DNA of 64,000 nt from Treponema sp. (lineage in GTDB: Bacteria > Spirochaetota > Spirochaetia > Treponematales > Treponemataceae). The notes below the pieces were generated by a model. The model had not been told where the DNA came from. It saw only the letters and a list, made by a program, of their open reading frames with translations, and searched no databases. The DNA lies in contig JALCCK010000001.1 of assembly GCA_022640795.1 (NCBI GenBank), positions 1 to 64,000 of the forward strand, read 5' to 3'. A program made the position numbers and the translations under genes. Position 1 is the stretch's first letter. Each line of letters opens with the position of its first letter. Below, piece after piece: positions 52,881 to 62,061 of this stretch.

Positions 52881-53358
52881 AAACTTTTATTCCCGTTATT
52901 TTCTGATATTGTTTTTCTTTTTTTCCAATCAAACCGTGACTGTAATCAATCAGGAAAAAAAGCAAATAGGCAAGCCCGCCGAATATGACTCCCAAAGCTT
53001 TGCAGAACCATTCCGGAATAAAATGCTGTGACTTCATATACAGTACGGATCCCGCATCATATCTGTTATTCCGATAGGGTTCAAGTCCCCGGATTTTAAC
53101 CAGCTTTTCATTCTCTCCGATATAGTCAAGCTTTCTTGCATATGCAGCTATAAGATCTTTATCATTTTTCAGTGCCGTATACTCAAGGGACAATTCGTCC
53201 GTAATTTTTCCAATTTGTGCCGTTCGTGCACTTATCTGCCGTTTCTGTTCACGCAGCTGATTTTCAGCCAGAATACCATTCTGCCCGCCGAGCAGTGAAA
53301 CAGTAACATATACGATAGTCCCCAGGCACGCAGCTGCCAGCATTCTATAATGAGTCAT
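52861..53358 (-). CDS. FtsB/DivIC-like septum formation initiator protein
   Basis: A 165-aa bitopic protein. The N-terminal membrane helix (~5-23) is followed by a coiled coil (~32-70, ENQLREQKRQISARTAQIGKITDELS) and the DivIC-type end motif LIAAYARKLDYIGENEKLVKI. A second hydrophobic segment (~125-145, ALGVIFGGLAYLLFFLIDY) is unusual for FtsB. It probably acts in the FtsQ-B-L divisome subcomplex. A TACACT box seven bases before the ATG again suggests a very short leader, but no -35 is clear. Confidence 0.75.
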   Translation of the reverse strand: MTHYRMLAAACLGTIVYVTVSLLGGQNGILAENQLREQKRQISARTAQIGKITDELSLEYTALKNDKDLIAAYARKLDYIGENEKLVKIRGLEPYRNNRYDAGSVLYMKSQHFIPEWFCKALGVIFGGLAYLLFFLIDYSHGLIGKKEKQYQKITGIKVYDIPQI

Positions 53359-53556
53359 TGTATGTAGTGTATCGGCTGAAATAACTGTTTTCTGAAATAA
53401 ATATTTGTGATATACTATTTACAAGATTCTAACGGCGATAATTTCTGCAGCCTTTCGAAGTGCTTTGTTATTTTACATAATTTTGTGATGTTTTACCTGA
53501 TTACTGCCGATAGAAAAATGAGTTCTATATACTATAATAAACACAAGAGGGAATAT

Positions 53557-56115
53557 ATGACGGATTCTACCAATAAACCAGAGGAATTGGACCGCTACGG
53601 TGTGTGGGTAAAAAAACCGCCGCGGGACAAAGAAGCTGATAATAAAACTGCTCTCAATTCCGATGACGATTTTGACATAGCGACAGACCTGCCTGATTTT
53701 TCCTCGCTTGATTTTGATATCGACGACAACGACCAGCAGATAAAATCAGATGATGCTGAACCTCAGGAAGACACTTTTGATATACCGTCATTTGATGATA
53801 TTTCTTTCGACGAAATTACGGAACCGGAAACAAATACAGTTTCGGAAATGGAAGCTGTCGAACCTGAAGAAGATACAGTACCAGAAATAGTGGAAACTGA
53901 GAACGAGTCTGTTCCTGAAATCGGAACAGTTGAGCCGGATATTGATAATGTTTCTGAAGAAACAGAAACCTCAGAACCGGAAACTGCCGTACAGGCTTCT
54001 CAGGAGGAGCCTGTACCGGGGAGTGCAGATTTTTCCGATATTTCAATCGATGATTTTCTTCCGGACGGATTTTCAGATGAATCTGACGAATCAGATGAAA
54101 GTGAAGGAAGCTCTGCTGCGGAGGAGACGCCTGAACCCGCTGACGACTCGGAAGATATCGATCTCGAAGAATTCATAACGGCTGATCAGAAAGAAGCTGT
54201 TCCGGTCGTTGACGAAGCTCTACCGGAAGAGACACCGCTTGACATTGATCTCGATTTTTCCAATACAGAAGCAGATGAAACCGTACAGCCGGCGGCAGCA
54301 ACTGACGATACCGCAGAAGCGGCTCCAAAATTTATTCTTCCTGAAGAAAACACTGCAGAAAAAGTTACTGACCAAGATATGGAATCTGTTGCGCTCTCAG
54401 AATTCGGACTTGACGATTCTGTATCCGATACAGGAGCTGAAGCAGAAGAGTCTGCGTCGGATACGGATGACGAACTTGCGACAATGTTCGATTCACTGAA
54501 CGAATCCGACAGCGGGGAAAAAGAATCTGAACCTCTCGAAAAAGACACTGAAACGTCTGCATTTGAAAACAATACGGAAGATGTTGACCTTTCGGACTTT
54601 GTGGAAGACATCGATGCCGAGGAAGAACTTTCCGAGCACAAACCTGTCGGACCCGAACAGGGGAAAGAACAGATTGATTATCAGATGACCGTATCAGCAG
54701 ATGACGATGGTGATACGGAGGCTGCAAAGTCTGCAGAAGCAGACGGTTCAGACATTCCGGATACTTTTGACGAAGAGTCAGCTTTCTTAACTTCTGACGA
54801 GCCCTCGGCAGAAGTTGCTGCAGATGAATCGATAACTGCGAAAAGCACCGTTCTCCTGAACCAGATAGTCAGCGAGTTATCCTCGCTGAAAAATGATATA
54901 CAGGGACTCAAACAGGATCTGGCAGAACTAAAAGATCGGAATTCTTCACCAGAGCCTCAGCCCGAAAAGGAACCGACAGGATTTTTTTCGGATACAGAAG
55001 AAGATGATACGATAGCACTTTCAGGAGATGAAATCGACAATATTCTGAATAATGCTGATTTTACCAATGAAGAGGAGAACGCTGCTCCGGCGGATTTAAA
55101 AACGGCAGCTGATTTCGATGCTGAGGATGGTAAAGAACTGGAAGAAGCGTCTTCTGAAGAAGAACCGGAACTGTCAGAGGCCACTATTCAAGAGGAAGCT
55201 CCCGTTTTTGAGGAACCGGAATTTGACGAAGAACCTGAAGTCCCGGTTGTCACAGAGGCGACAGTAGAACAGAATACAATACCAGAACTGTCAGATGCAG
55301 AGAATATCGGACAGGAAGAAGCGTCTTCTGAAGAAGAACCGGAACTGTCAGAGGCCACTATTCAAGAGGAAGCTCCCGTTTTTGAGGAACCGGAACTTGA
55401 CGAAGAACCTGAAGTGCCGCCAGAAGAAAAAGAACCGGAGCAACAGCGTGATAAACCGTCAGAACTTGATACTGATAATATGTTCGGTGATATAGATGAA
55501 ACAGTTGAAATACCAGAACAGATAGAAGACGATATACAGCCGCCTGCGGATCTCAGCGTCGATTTTGATACAGAATCACTTGAAGAACCGGAACTCGACA
55601 ACATGGATTTTGGATTGAATGATATTACAGAGAACAGTTCGGATGAGGAAATTCCTGATGAAATATCAGTACCGAAAGTTGATGATATACTCGTAGATTC
55701 GTCCAGCTCTGACTTGATGGATTCAGGCGATATTGATGATCTGTCACATTTGCCGCCTGCACTTGCTGAAACCGAAGAGAATACTGCTCCTGAAGATTTT
55801 TTTGCAGAAGAATTGAAAGAAGATCCGTCCATGAGTGATTCTCTTACCGAAGAAAAAATAAACTATCTGCACGAAGATGAAAACGCTGTCAACGATACTG
55901 CTGAAACCGTGCAGGAAATAGAAAATGATGAACCGGAAGAGCAGGCAGAAGAAACAGATGAAATCCCCACTGATTTAAAACGCGATATAAAATCAGTGCT
56001 GTCATATATGGATCAGCTGCTTGAAAATTTACCGGAAGATAAAATAGCAGAATTTGCAAAATCAGAGCAGTTTACCACATACAAAAGATTATTTTCAGAA
56101 CTAGGACTAGCATGA
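53557..56115 (+). CDS. Large acidic repetitive cytoplasmic protein, function unknown
   Basis: An 852-aa protein dominated by Glu, Asp, Ser, Pro and Thr, with no signal peptide. The conserved-looking parts are the N-terminus (TDSTNKPEELDRYGVWVKKPP), a predicted coiled coil (~425-463, LLNQIVSELSSLKNDIQGLKQDLAELKD) and a C-terminal helical block (~805-852, DIKSVLSYMDQLLENLPEDKIAEFA). Everything between is probably disordered, and contains a 102-bp duplication. ATG 53557, with AGAGGGA upstream, is preferred over the ORF opening at 53407. It leads a run with two Maf genes, so a motility or cell-pole scaffold role is possible but not shown. Confidence 0.7.
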   Translation: MTDSTNKPEELDRYGVWVKKPPRDKEADNKTALNSDDDFDIATDLPDFSSLDFDIDDNDQQIKSDDAEPQEDTFDIPSFDDISFDEITEPETNTVSEMEAVEPEEDTVPEIVETENESVPEIGTVEPDIDNVSEETETSEPETAVQASQEEPVPGSADFSDISIDDFLPDGFSDESDESDESEGSSAAEETPEPADDSEDIDLEEFITADQKEAVPVVDEALPEETPLDIDLDFSNTEADETVQPAAATDDTAEAAPKFILPEENTAEKVTDQDMESVALSEFGLDDSVSDTGAEAEESASDTDDELATMFDSLNESDSGEKESEPLEKDTETSAFENNTEDVDLSDFVEDIDAEEELSEHKPVGPEQGKEQIDYQMTVSADDDGDTEAAKSAEADGSDIPDTFDEESAFLTSDEPSAEVAADESITAKSTVLLNQIVSELSSLKNDIQGLKQDLAELKDRNSSPEPQPEKEPTGFFSDTEEDDTIALSGDEIDNILNNADFTNEEENAAPADLKTAADFDAEDGKELEEASSEEEPELSEATIQEEAPVFEEPEFDEEPEVPVVTEATVEQNTIPELSDAENIGQEEASSEEEPELSEATIQEEAPVFEEPELDEEPEVPPEEKEPEQQRDKPSELDTDNMFGDIDETVEIPEQIEDDIQPPADLSVDFDTESLEEPELDNMDFGLNDITENSSDEEIPDEISVPKVDDILVDSSSSDLMDSGDIDDLSHLPPALAETEENTAPEDFFAEELKEDPSMSDSLTEEKINYLHEDENAVNDTAETVQEIENDEPEEQAEETDEIPTDLKRDIKSVLSYMDQLLENLPEDKIAEFAKSEQFTTYKRLFSELGLA
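55140..55415 (+). repeat. Internal 102-bp direct repeat in the acidic protein gene
   Basis: Copy 1 (55140-55241) and copy 2 (55314-55415) differ at one base (T55222 versus C55396), are 174 bases apart, and keep the reading frame (58 codons). They encode ASSEEEPELSEATIQEEA followed by PVFEEPE-DEEPEV. The near identity implies a recent duplication or frequent recombination. Confidence 0.95.
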
Positions 56116-56116
56116 T

Positions 56117-57031
56117 ATGGGGCTCTTGCAGCAGATCAATGGGAAATATGCCCCAGAAACGGACAAACGCCCGGAAGCAGCAAAGAATTCCGGGCTCCTT
56201 GAAAAAGCAGAACGTTTTTCTCCGGAACCAGAGAATTTTGTACAGTGGGCAAAAACAAGAGGTTTTAAACACGCAGGACTGCTCAGACCACTGCAAAAAA
56301 ACTATGTACTTTATCAGGCATATGGTATCGATGCGGAGACATACCCGCTGATGATCTGTTCTCCAGATTATCTTGCCGGTACGGTACGACAGTTTGGCGT
56401 CTGGGTATCTTTTTCATATGCTGAAAATTCTTTGACAAAGGTATATCAGTTATTTTCTGAAAAAACGAGACAGCAGTTGACCGTTGTCTCGTTTCTGCGT
56501 TTAACCGATGCACCTGATTCTCCATATCTGGTGTTGTATGCGTTCGATTTGAAAACAGAACTACCGCCGGCTGATAATTTTATCAGGACTGAAGGAAGAG
56601 TACTCACGCATTTTGCTGATGATACAGATTTTTCCGGAGCTGCGTTATTCAGAGAAACAAACGGTTTTAATATTTCTCCGGCGTACTTTCTTGAACTACG
56701 TATCCGACCGATCATTGAAACTATTTTTAATGATAAACAGTTTCCGGCAGAAGCCCTTCAGCGACGACTTACGGCGACATTATATCGGGAAATATATGAC
56801 ACCATTGCTTCTTCATTTTCATTTCCGAATGCAGTATATCCGGGAAAAGACCGGAAAATAAAAATCATACTTTTTTCCACGCAGCAACCTGATGCCGAGC
56901 TTATGAAAATCCATATAGCAACATCGCTAAAACGACTGCTGGGAGAAAAAGAAGCCTTTTCTATTGTTCTTCATTCAGAAGGAACAAGCAAAACGATTAG
57001 CGGGGTAAAAACCTTTCTTCTAAAGGACTGA
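56117..57031 (+). CDS. Protein of unknown function upstream of the Maf pair
   Basis: A 304-aa soluble protein, unrecognised. There is no signal sequence or membrane helix. It looks mixed alpha/beta, with notable segments PENFVQWAKTRGFKHAGLLRPLQ, QFGVWVSFSYAENS and a C-terminal AELMKIHIATSLKRLLGEKEAFSIVLH. It follows the acidic protein by one base and ends three bases before the first Maf gene, so cotranscription is almost certain. It is a plausible partner of the flagellar glycosylation proteins by position only. Confidence 0.6.
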   Translation: MGLLQQINGKYAPETDKRPEAAKNSGLLEKAERFSPEPENFVQWAKTRGFKHAGLLRPLQKNYVLYQAYGIDAETYPLMICSPDYLAGTVRQFGVWVSFSYAENSLTKVYQLFSEKTRQQLTVVSFLRLTDAPDSPYLVLYAFDLKTELPPADNFIRTEGRVLTHFADDTDFSGAALFRETNGFNISPAYFLELRIRPIIETIFNDKQFPAEALQRRLTATLYREIYDTIASSFSFPNAVYPGKDRKIKIILFSTQQPDAELMKIHIATSLKRLLGEKEAFSIVLHSEGTSKTISGVKTFLLKD

Positions 57032-57034
57032 CAC

Positions 57035-58525
57035 TTGTCTCTGGTATTCTCAAAAGCAAAAAACGGTATGCCGATCTGTTCCTGTAACGGGATATTTCTT
57101 CATTCAACATATAATCCGTTACGGGAGGCGGAACGGTTTGTAAATCTGTCCTCCTGCAGTTTCATCCCTTCATCTGTCTGTATTGTCGAACCGGCACTCT
57201 CCTATTGTTTTAAATTTCTCCGCGGAAAATTTCCTTTTTCTCAATTGTCTGTTATCCGCCTGTCACATGATTTTGATGCGTATAATGACGGATGGGACCA
57301 TATCTTTTATTGTTGTTCGTGCGAAGATCTTTCAGAACAATTGTTTGATATGCTGGGTGAAAACGGAATTATGACTACTTTTTTTATATCATGGGATTCC
57401 TCAGAAAAAGCTTTCCCGGTTTTTTTTTCTCAAGCCTGGACAGAAATAAAGAAAGCAGTTATAAAGAGCCGGACCGTTCTTGAAACGAGGACGTATTTTA
57501 CGGCACGTTGGCTTAAAAATCTCTGTGTTTTCTTTAAGAATATTCGAAAGACCGCTGTAATTAAAACAGGGACCTCCCCTATTCTTATAACAGCTTCAGG
57601 ACCAAGTCTCGCAGATGCAGTACCGTTTATCAAAAAATTCCGCACCTCGTTTTTTCTCATTGCAGTATCATCTTCGCTTGACGTATTATTTTATCATCAA
57701 ATCATACCTGATCTCTGTATTTCAACGGATGGAGGATTCTGGGCAAAAAAACATCTTGAAACGCTGCGGAAGTATACAACACTGTTGCCGTTAGCGCTGA
57801 GCCCTGAGGCTGCATGCAGCCCGCAGCTGCTGTCCGACGTGGCGATTGTTCCGCTTTCATATGGAAGTGAAATCGAAAAGAGCTTCTTTTCCTCTTTCGG
57901 TATTACTGCACATTCTGCCCGACGGAACGGGACCGTCAGTGGAACCGCTGTTGAACTGGCTCTTTCACTGACCTCCGGACCTGTTTTCTGTTGTGGTCTT
58001 GATCTTAGTCCCGGAAAAGGCTATCAGCATACACAGCCGAACCGGCTTGAAATGGAAAATTGTTCCGCTGATAACCGCTTAAAAACAAAAGAAACAAGAT
58101 CCGCTGCATCAGAATTCCTTTCGCCATCGCTGGCAATCTATCGTTCGTGGTTTTCTTCTCGCGGGACGGCGATGACTTCACGACTGTTCCGTCTTTCTGA
58201 TAATTTTCCGTTTACTACAAAACTCGGCACCATAAAAGATGTGGACTGGAACTTTTTTCTGGAACACAGCAATCCGAAATGCATCCCACCTGAAATACTT
58301 ATTTCTGATATAAAAGAGTATGATGACCGTAACAGGTGTAATAAAATTAAAACAACACTTGATTCTTTAAAGACCGGAAATGTGTGGTTGGAAAATGCTT
58401 TTCCAACTGATTTTATCAGTTATCTGAGAAGCGGAACAACTGAACAGAAAAATATATACAAAGAACGATTGGATAAAAAAAACGCAGAACTGATAAAAAA
58501 ACTGGAGGATTTAGTTTGTGTCTGA
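57035..58525 (+). CDS. Motility-associated factor (Maf/DUF115) glycosyltransferase-like protein, copy 1
   Basis: A 496-aa protein of the flagellin-modifying Maf family. The N-terminal block SKAKNGMPICSCNGIFLHSTYNPLREAERF is the family opening. The central DUF115/MptE-like Rossmann region (~185-330) shows ILITASGPSLADAVPFI, AVSSSLDVLF, DLCISTDGG and CCGLDLS. Members attach nonulosonic acids or related sugars to flagellin in the cytoplasm. Start TTG 57035, with AAGGA eight bases upstream. It overlaps copy 2 by eight bases. Confidence 0.85.
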   Translation: MSLVFSKAKNGMPICSCNGIFLHSTYNPLREAERFVNLSSCSFIPSSVCIVEPALSYCFKFLRGKFPFSQLSVIRLSHDFDAYNDGWDHIFYCCSCEDLSEQLFDMLGENGIMTTFFISWDSSEKAFPVFFSQAWTEIKKAVIKSRTVLETRTYFTARWLKNLCVFFKNIRKTAVIKTGTSPILITASGPSLADAVPFIKKFRTSFFLIAVSSSLDVLFYHQIIPDLCISTDGGFWAKKHLETLRKYTTLLPLALSPEAACSPQLLSDVAIVPLSYGSEIEKSFFSSFGITAHSARRNGTVSGTAVELALSLTSGPVFCCGLDLSPGKGYQHTQPNRLEMENCSADNRLKTKETRSAASEFLSPSLAIYRSWFSSRGTAMTSRLFRLSDNFPFTTKLGTIKDVDWNFFLEHSNPKCIPPEILISDIKEYDDRNRCNKIKTTLDSLKTGNVWLENAFPTDFISYLRSGTTEQKNIYKERLDKKNAELIKKLEDLVCV

Positions 58526-60068
58526 TCTGTATGCATCAGTTGTAAAAGCAAAAAACGGCAGCCCTGTTCCATTATTTTCAGATGGGAAAGCTATGCATTC
58601 GTTGTATAATCCGGAGCATGAAGCGGTATCATTTGTGCGTACCGTTAATGAGGACAGCCATTTTTTTGTAATAGCCGGAGTCGGGGGCGGATACCATATA
58701 CAGGCGGTACGTGAAAAATTTTCTGATATTTTTATTCTCGCTGTTGAAAATACGGAGCGGGACCTTGCGCTTGCTATGACGATTCCCTGTGTACAACAGC
58801 TTGCAGAAAAATCTGCACTAGTATTTACGACAATAGATAATCTGCCTGACTTTCTAAAACAATTCTATATTCCGCAACTTTACGGCAATCTTCAGTTGCT
58901 GATTCAACGAAGCTGGGAGCAGCACAACGCTCCCGGACTGCAGCACATAAAAAAAATCATCCGGAAAACTTGTACGGAACTATCAATGGATTATTCCGTA
59001 CAAGTACACTTCGGATTACTCTGGCAGCGTAATATTATGCTCAACCTGTATGCTGCATCGGTTTATAAAAACGTGCTGCATCGGATTCCTCCGCTTCCTA
59101 CTGAAAAAACCGTTGCCGTTATAGCAGCAGGACCATCCTTTGACGCAACACAAAAAAAAGTGCTGACAAATCGCAAAAACTACTTTGTCATTGCAACAGA
59201 TACGGCGGCAAGAATGCTGGTAACAGCAGGAATACTACCTGATGCGGTTGTTTCAATAGACGGTCAGGCTATTTCCGCAAATCATTTTCATGGTATTCCA
59301 CTCCGTTCAACACTTTTTATCGCAGATCTGTGTGCCAATCCATCAAGTATCCGTACAATACTGAAAAAAGGAGGCCGCGTTCTATTCATCCGGACAGGAC
59401 ATCCGTTGTGCACTTACGCCGCAGGAAAATCCTGTACAGACAGCAGTTCCTTTTTTTCAGAACTAACGGCAGGAACCGGAACAGTGACGATTTGTGCCTG
59501 TGATTTTGCACGTCGCGCCGGTTTTACAAGGCTGGAACTATTCGGAGCTGATTTTGCCTATTCGCATGACAAACCCTACATGAGAGGTACCTACCTTGAT
59601 TATTTATATCATTCTTGCGCTACCCGTTTAGAAACTGCAGAAGGTATGTATGATGCGCTCATGTTCAGAACGCCGCTGCAAAAAAACAGAGAAGGATGGT
59701 ACTCGACAGACGTACTTGATTCATATCGGGACGGTCTCGAAAAATGGGCAAAATCAGTCTGTCTCTGTTTTACAAAAAAAGAATCAATCTATACAGCCGT
59801 CTTCTGCAAAAACAAAAAAAATGAGAAACCTGCTGAAGAAGATTCCAAACTGTTCAGTTTTCCTTTTTTCCTAAAATCGCTGCTCGCGGATATTCAGCAG
59901 CTTACCTTTGTTAAACAACGGACCGCATATAGCCCTGTTGTTTCCACCGTACTACCGTACCTGGCCTATCTTCAGGATAAAGACCGGAAACGTGGTAAAA
60001 CACGACCACTTTCCGATTATCTGAATCTTGCATACTCCTATATAGTAGGTTATACTTATTTATCATGA
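58518..60068 (+). CDS. Motility-associated factor (Maf/DUF115) glycosyltransferase-like protein, copy 2
   Basis: A 516-aa paralogue of the preceding gene. The N-terminus VKAKNGSPVPLFSDGKAMHSLYNPEHEAVSF matches it closely. FFVIAGVGGGYHIQAV is more complete here than in copy 1. The DUF115 core (~195-345) has VAVIAAGPSFDATQKKVL, IATDTAARMLV, DAVVSIDGQ and LFGADFAYSHDKPYMRGTYLD, with its charged residues. Start GTG 58518, with GGAGG upstream. Divergence between the copies suggests different sugars or different flagellin substrates. Confidence 0.87.
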   Translation: MSDLYASVVKAKNGSPVPLFSDGKAMHSLYNPEHEAVSFVRTVNEDSHFFVIAGVGGGYHIQAVREKFSDIFILAVENTERDLALAMTIPCVQQLAEKSALVFTTIDNLPDFLKQFYIPQLYGNLQLLIQRSWEQHNAPGLQHIKKIIRKTCTELSMDYSVQVHFGLLWQRNIMLNLYAASVYKNVLHRIPPLPTEKTVAVIAAGPSFDATQKKVLTNRKNYFVIATDTAARMLVTAGILPDAVVSIDGQAISANHFHGIPLRSTLFIADLCANPSSIRTILKKGGRVLFIRTGHPLCTYAAGKSCTDSSSFFSELTAGTGTVTICACDFARRAGFTRLELFGADFAYSHDKPYMRGTYLDYLYHSCATRLETAEGMYDALMFRTPLQKNREGWYSTDVLDSYRDGLEKWAKSVCLCFTKKESIYTAVFCKNKKNEKPAEEDSKLFSFPFFLKSLLADIQQLTFVKQRTAYSPVVSTVLPYLAYLQDKDRKRGKTRPLSDYLNLAYSYIVGYTYLS

Positions 60069-61390
60069 ATAAAAAGACAACAAATGTTGCAGCACTATTG
60101 GTTTCGGCGCTGTTTTTGATTTCAATCGTTTCTTTCATAACTGGACTGATTTCAGATTATAGAAACGGTCCTGCTTATTCGGAATATGTTTTCAAAAATT
60201 TTTCTGCCCAGATAAAAGAACAGGCAAAAGAATATCAACCGGAGTCCCCATCGTTTACCACGGCGTTTGAACACAGCATTGCTGAGTATTCCTCCGACTT
60301 ACTGTCCGTCAGATTATTCCGCGGAAAGACGCTTGTTTATTCATGGCCGAAAAATGCCCGCACTGCGCCCGGAGAAAATAAGAAAACACCGTTTATAATG
60401 ACCCGGTCGGAAAAACTTACCGGTAGTAATCCACCATTGATGCTTTCTGCTGATCTCTATATTCTGAAACCAGCTTCAATCTTTTTAAGAGCCCGGGTAG
60501 CATTTCTGCTTATACTCTGCGGGACCGTTATCGCCGGGCTGCTGCTTATTCACCTGTATGTAGCCTCGCATAATTCCGAATCTGAAAATCAGGCAGCACC
60601 GGATCTGTCGCCTGACACAGCTGGTACCGAAAAAATCGACAATGTTCCAGACGGACCGGAAGACTCTAATTTCAAACCGGAAGTACCGGTTACGGCAGAA
60701 CCGGAAGACCTTAATTTCGACAGCGACGGCAGCGATCCTGATGACAGTATAGATTTCAATTTTCCCGAGATTACAGATTTACAGACAGACAATGCGGAAA
60801 CTGAATCCGGAAAAACAACAGACGAAATGCAGAAAACAGGTAACAGTCAGCAGGTTTCTGAAGAAGAACAGAAAACGACTGAACATGATGATGCAGAACT
60901 ATTTTCACCCGTAACCGGTTTAGGGATGGAAAATCTGCTGACGACACGGCTTGAAAGTGAGCTCATACGTTCAGCAGCTTCCGAACAGGATCTGTCAGTC
61001 TTCGTATTTCATATTCCGGGACTTGACTATCATGCTGATATTTCGAAAGATTTGATCACTATTCTTTTGAGACAGTTTCAGTTCAGAGATCTTATTTTTG
61101 AATATAAAGGAGACAGTTTTGCCGCGCTTTTGCAGCAGGCAGATCTCGATACGGCCTATACGATAGCTGAAACTATTTATAATGAAATGAATACATTGAT
61201 TGCCAGAAAAGAATCAAATCTTTCAGTAAAAATAGGAATCGCATCCCGGTCACTCAGACTTATTTCTGGTGAACGGCTACTTCTTGAAGCAGCACAGGCA
61301 GAAAAGCATGCGGATACAGAAAATCCTATTGTTGCCTTCCGAGTCGATCCGGAAAAATACCGCAAATTTATTGCCGGAAAATCTGAATAG
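60065..61390 (+). CDS. Membrane protein with degenerate GGDEF domain
   Basis: A 441-aa protein. TM1 (~7-27) and TM2 (~145-165, FLLILCGTVIAGLLLIHLY) frame a ~115-residue periplasmic part. An acidic low-complexity linker (~180-280) follows. The C-terminal ~150 residues read as a GGDEF fold: SPVTGLGMENLLTTRLESEL at the start, KIGIAS and LLLEAAQAEKHA at the end. The signature position is KGDSF (348-352) instead of GGDEF, so diguanylate cyclase activity is unlikely; GTP or c-di-GMP sensing is possible. The ATG overlaps the Maf copy 2 stop. Confidence 0.75.
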   Translation: MNKKTTNVAALLVSALFLISIVSFITGLISDYRNGPAYSEYVFKNFSAQIKEQAKEYQPESPSFTTAFEHSIAEYSSDLLSVRLFRGKTLVYSWPKNARTAPGENKKTPFIMTRSEKLTGSNPPLMLSADLYILKPASIFLRARVAFLLILCGTVIAGLLLIHLYVASHNSESENQAAPDLSPDTAGTEKIDNVPDGPEDSNFKPEVPVTAEPEDLNFDSDGSDPDDSIDFNFPEITDLQTDNAETESGKTTDEMQKTGNSQQVSEEEQKTTEHDDAELFSPVTGLGMENLLTTRLESELIRSAASEQDLSVFVFHIPGLDYHADISKDLITILLRQFQFRDLIFEYKGDSFAALLQQADLDTAYTIAETIYNEMNTLIARKESNLSVKIGIASRSLRLISGERLLLEAAQAEKHADTENPIVAFRVDPEKYRKFIAGKSE

Positions 61391-61393
61391 TAT

Positions 61394-62056
61394 TTATTCG
61401 CCGTCGGGCAGCTGTTGTTTAGAAGAAGAAACAACAGCCTGATTCTGTTTATCAGGTTCTTCAGCAGCACTGCCGGAAGAAAGCCTTTCCTTTATTGCCG
61501 TAATTTTATCATCAGATCCGAATTCCGTTTCAAATTTCTGTATCTGACGGGATACCTCTTCATAATCATTAGCAGCATATAAAAGTACTATGTAGTTCTT
61601 TTGAATTTCGGCATCATGAGGGTAGTCTGTCAGCAGTTTTTCATATAAGGAAAGGGCCTTTTGTGTGTCACCTTTCATGGCAACAACATAGGCAAATGAA
61701 AGACGTAAATCTCTATTGACAGGATCTTTTTTAAGAAGATTTTCATAAACAGATTCTGCCTCGGAAAAATTCTTGTTCATAGCATAAGCCCGCCCCAATC
61801 CGTAATAAGCAGGGGTATTCAGCGTTTTGCTCTGCATTGCAAGTTTATAATATGTTATTGCTTTTGCATAATTTCCCAGATTCATATATTCTTCTGCAAT
61901 AGTAAAATATTCCGTATAGATAGTAGAATAGATAGCATTCCTCGCCCCAGGGACAGAAAATCCAGATTCGCTGTCCGAAGCACACGAAACAAGTACTGCA
62001 GGAAGAGCCACGAGTGTCACAAAATAAATGAAAAGAAAACGCGATTTTCTTTGCAC
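61394..62056 (-). CDS. TPR-repeat lipoprotein
   Basis: A 220-aa lipoprotein. The signal helix LFIYFVTLVALPAVLVSC ends in the lipobox LVSC (Cys near residue 25). Tandem TPR units follow (YMNLGNYAKAITYYKLAMQSK, YYGLGRAYAMNKNFSEAESVYENLL, SFAYVVAMKGDTQKALSLYEKLL). It is likely periplasmic, attached to a membrane, and a scaffold for protein interaction. Its 3' end lies three bases from the convergent GGDEF-like gene. It follows the upp-like gene by five bases. Confidence 0.82.
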   Translation of the reverse strand: MQRKSRFLFIYFVTLVALPAVLVSCASDSESGFSVPGARNAIYSTIYTEYFTIAEEYMNLGNYAKAITYYKLAMQSKTLNTPAYYGLGRAYAMNKNFSEAESVYENLLKKDPVNRDLRLSFAYVVAMKGDTQKALSLYEKLLTDYPHDAEIQKNYIVLLYAANDYEEVSRQIQKFETEFGSDDKITAIKERLSSGSAAEEPDKQNQAVVSSSKQQLPDGE

Positions 62057-62061
62057 GCTGT

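Noticed and set aside
53506-53513. GCCGATAG, resembling a sigma-28 -10 box before the acidic protein gene
   Set aside because: No TAAA element at 14-16 bases upstream; one half-site is expected by chance.
53407-53556. 50-codon upstream extension of the acidic protein
   Set aside because: No ribosome site, composition unlike the rest, and ATG 53557 has a good AGAGGGA site.
54186-55832. Long minus-strand open frames (up to 156 codons) opposite the acidic protein gene
   Set aside because: They arise from Glu/Asp/Ser-rich codon composition of the plus strand; low-complexity Ser-rich products, no starts with ribosome sites.
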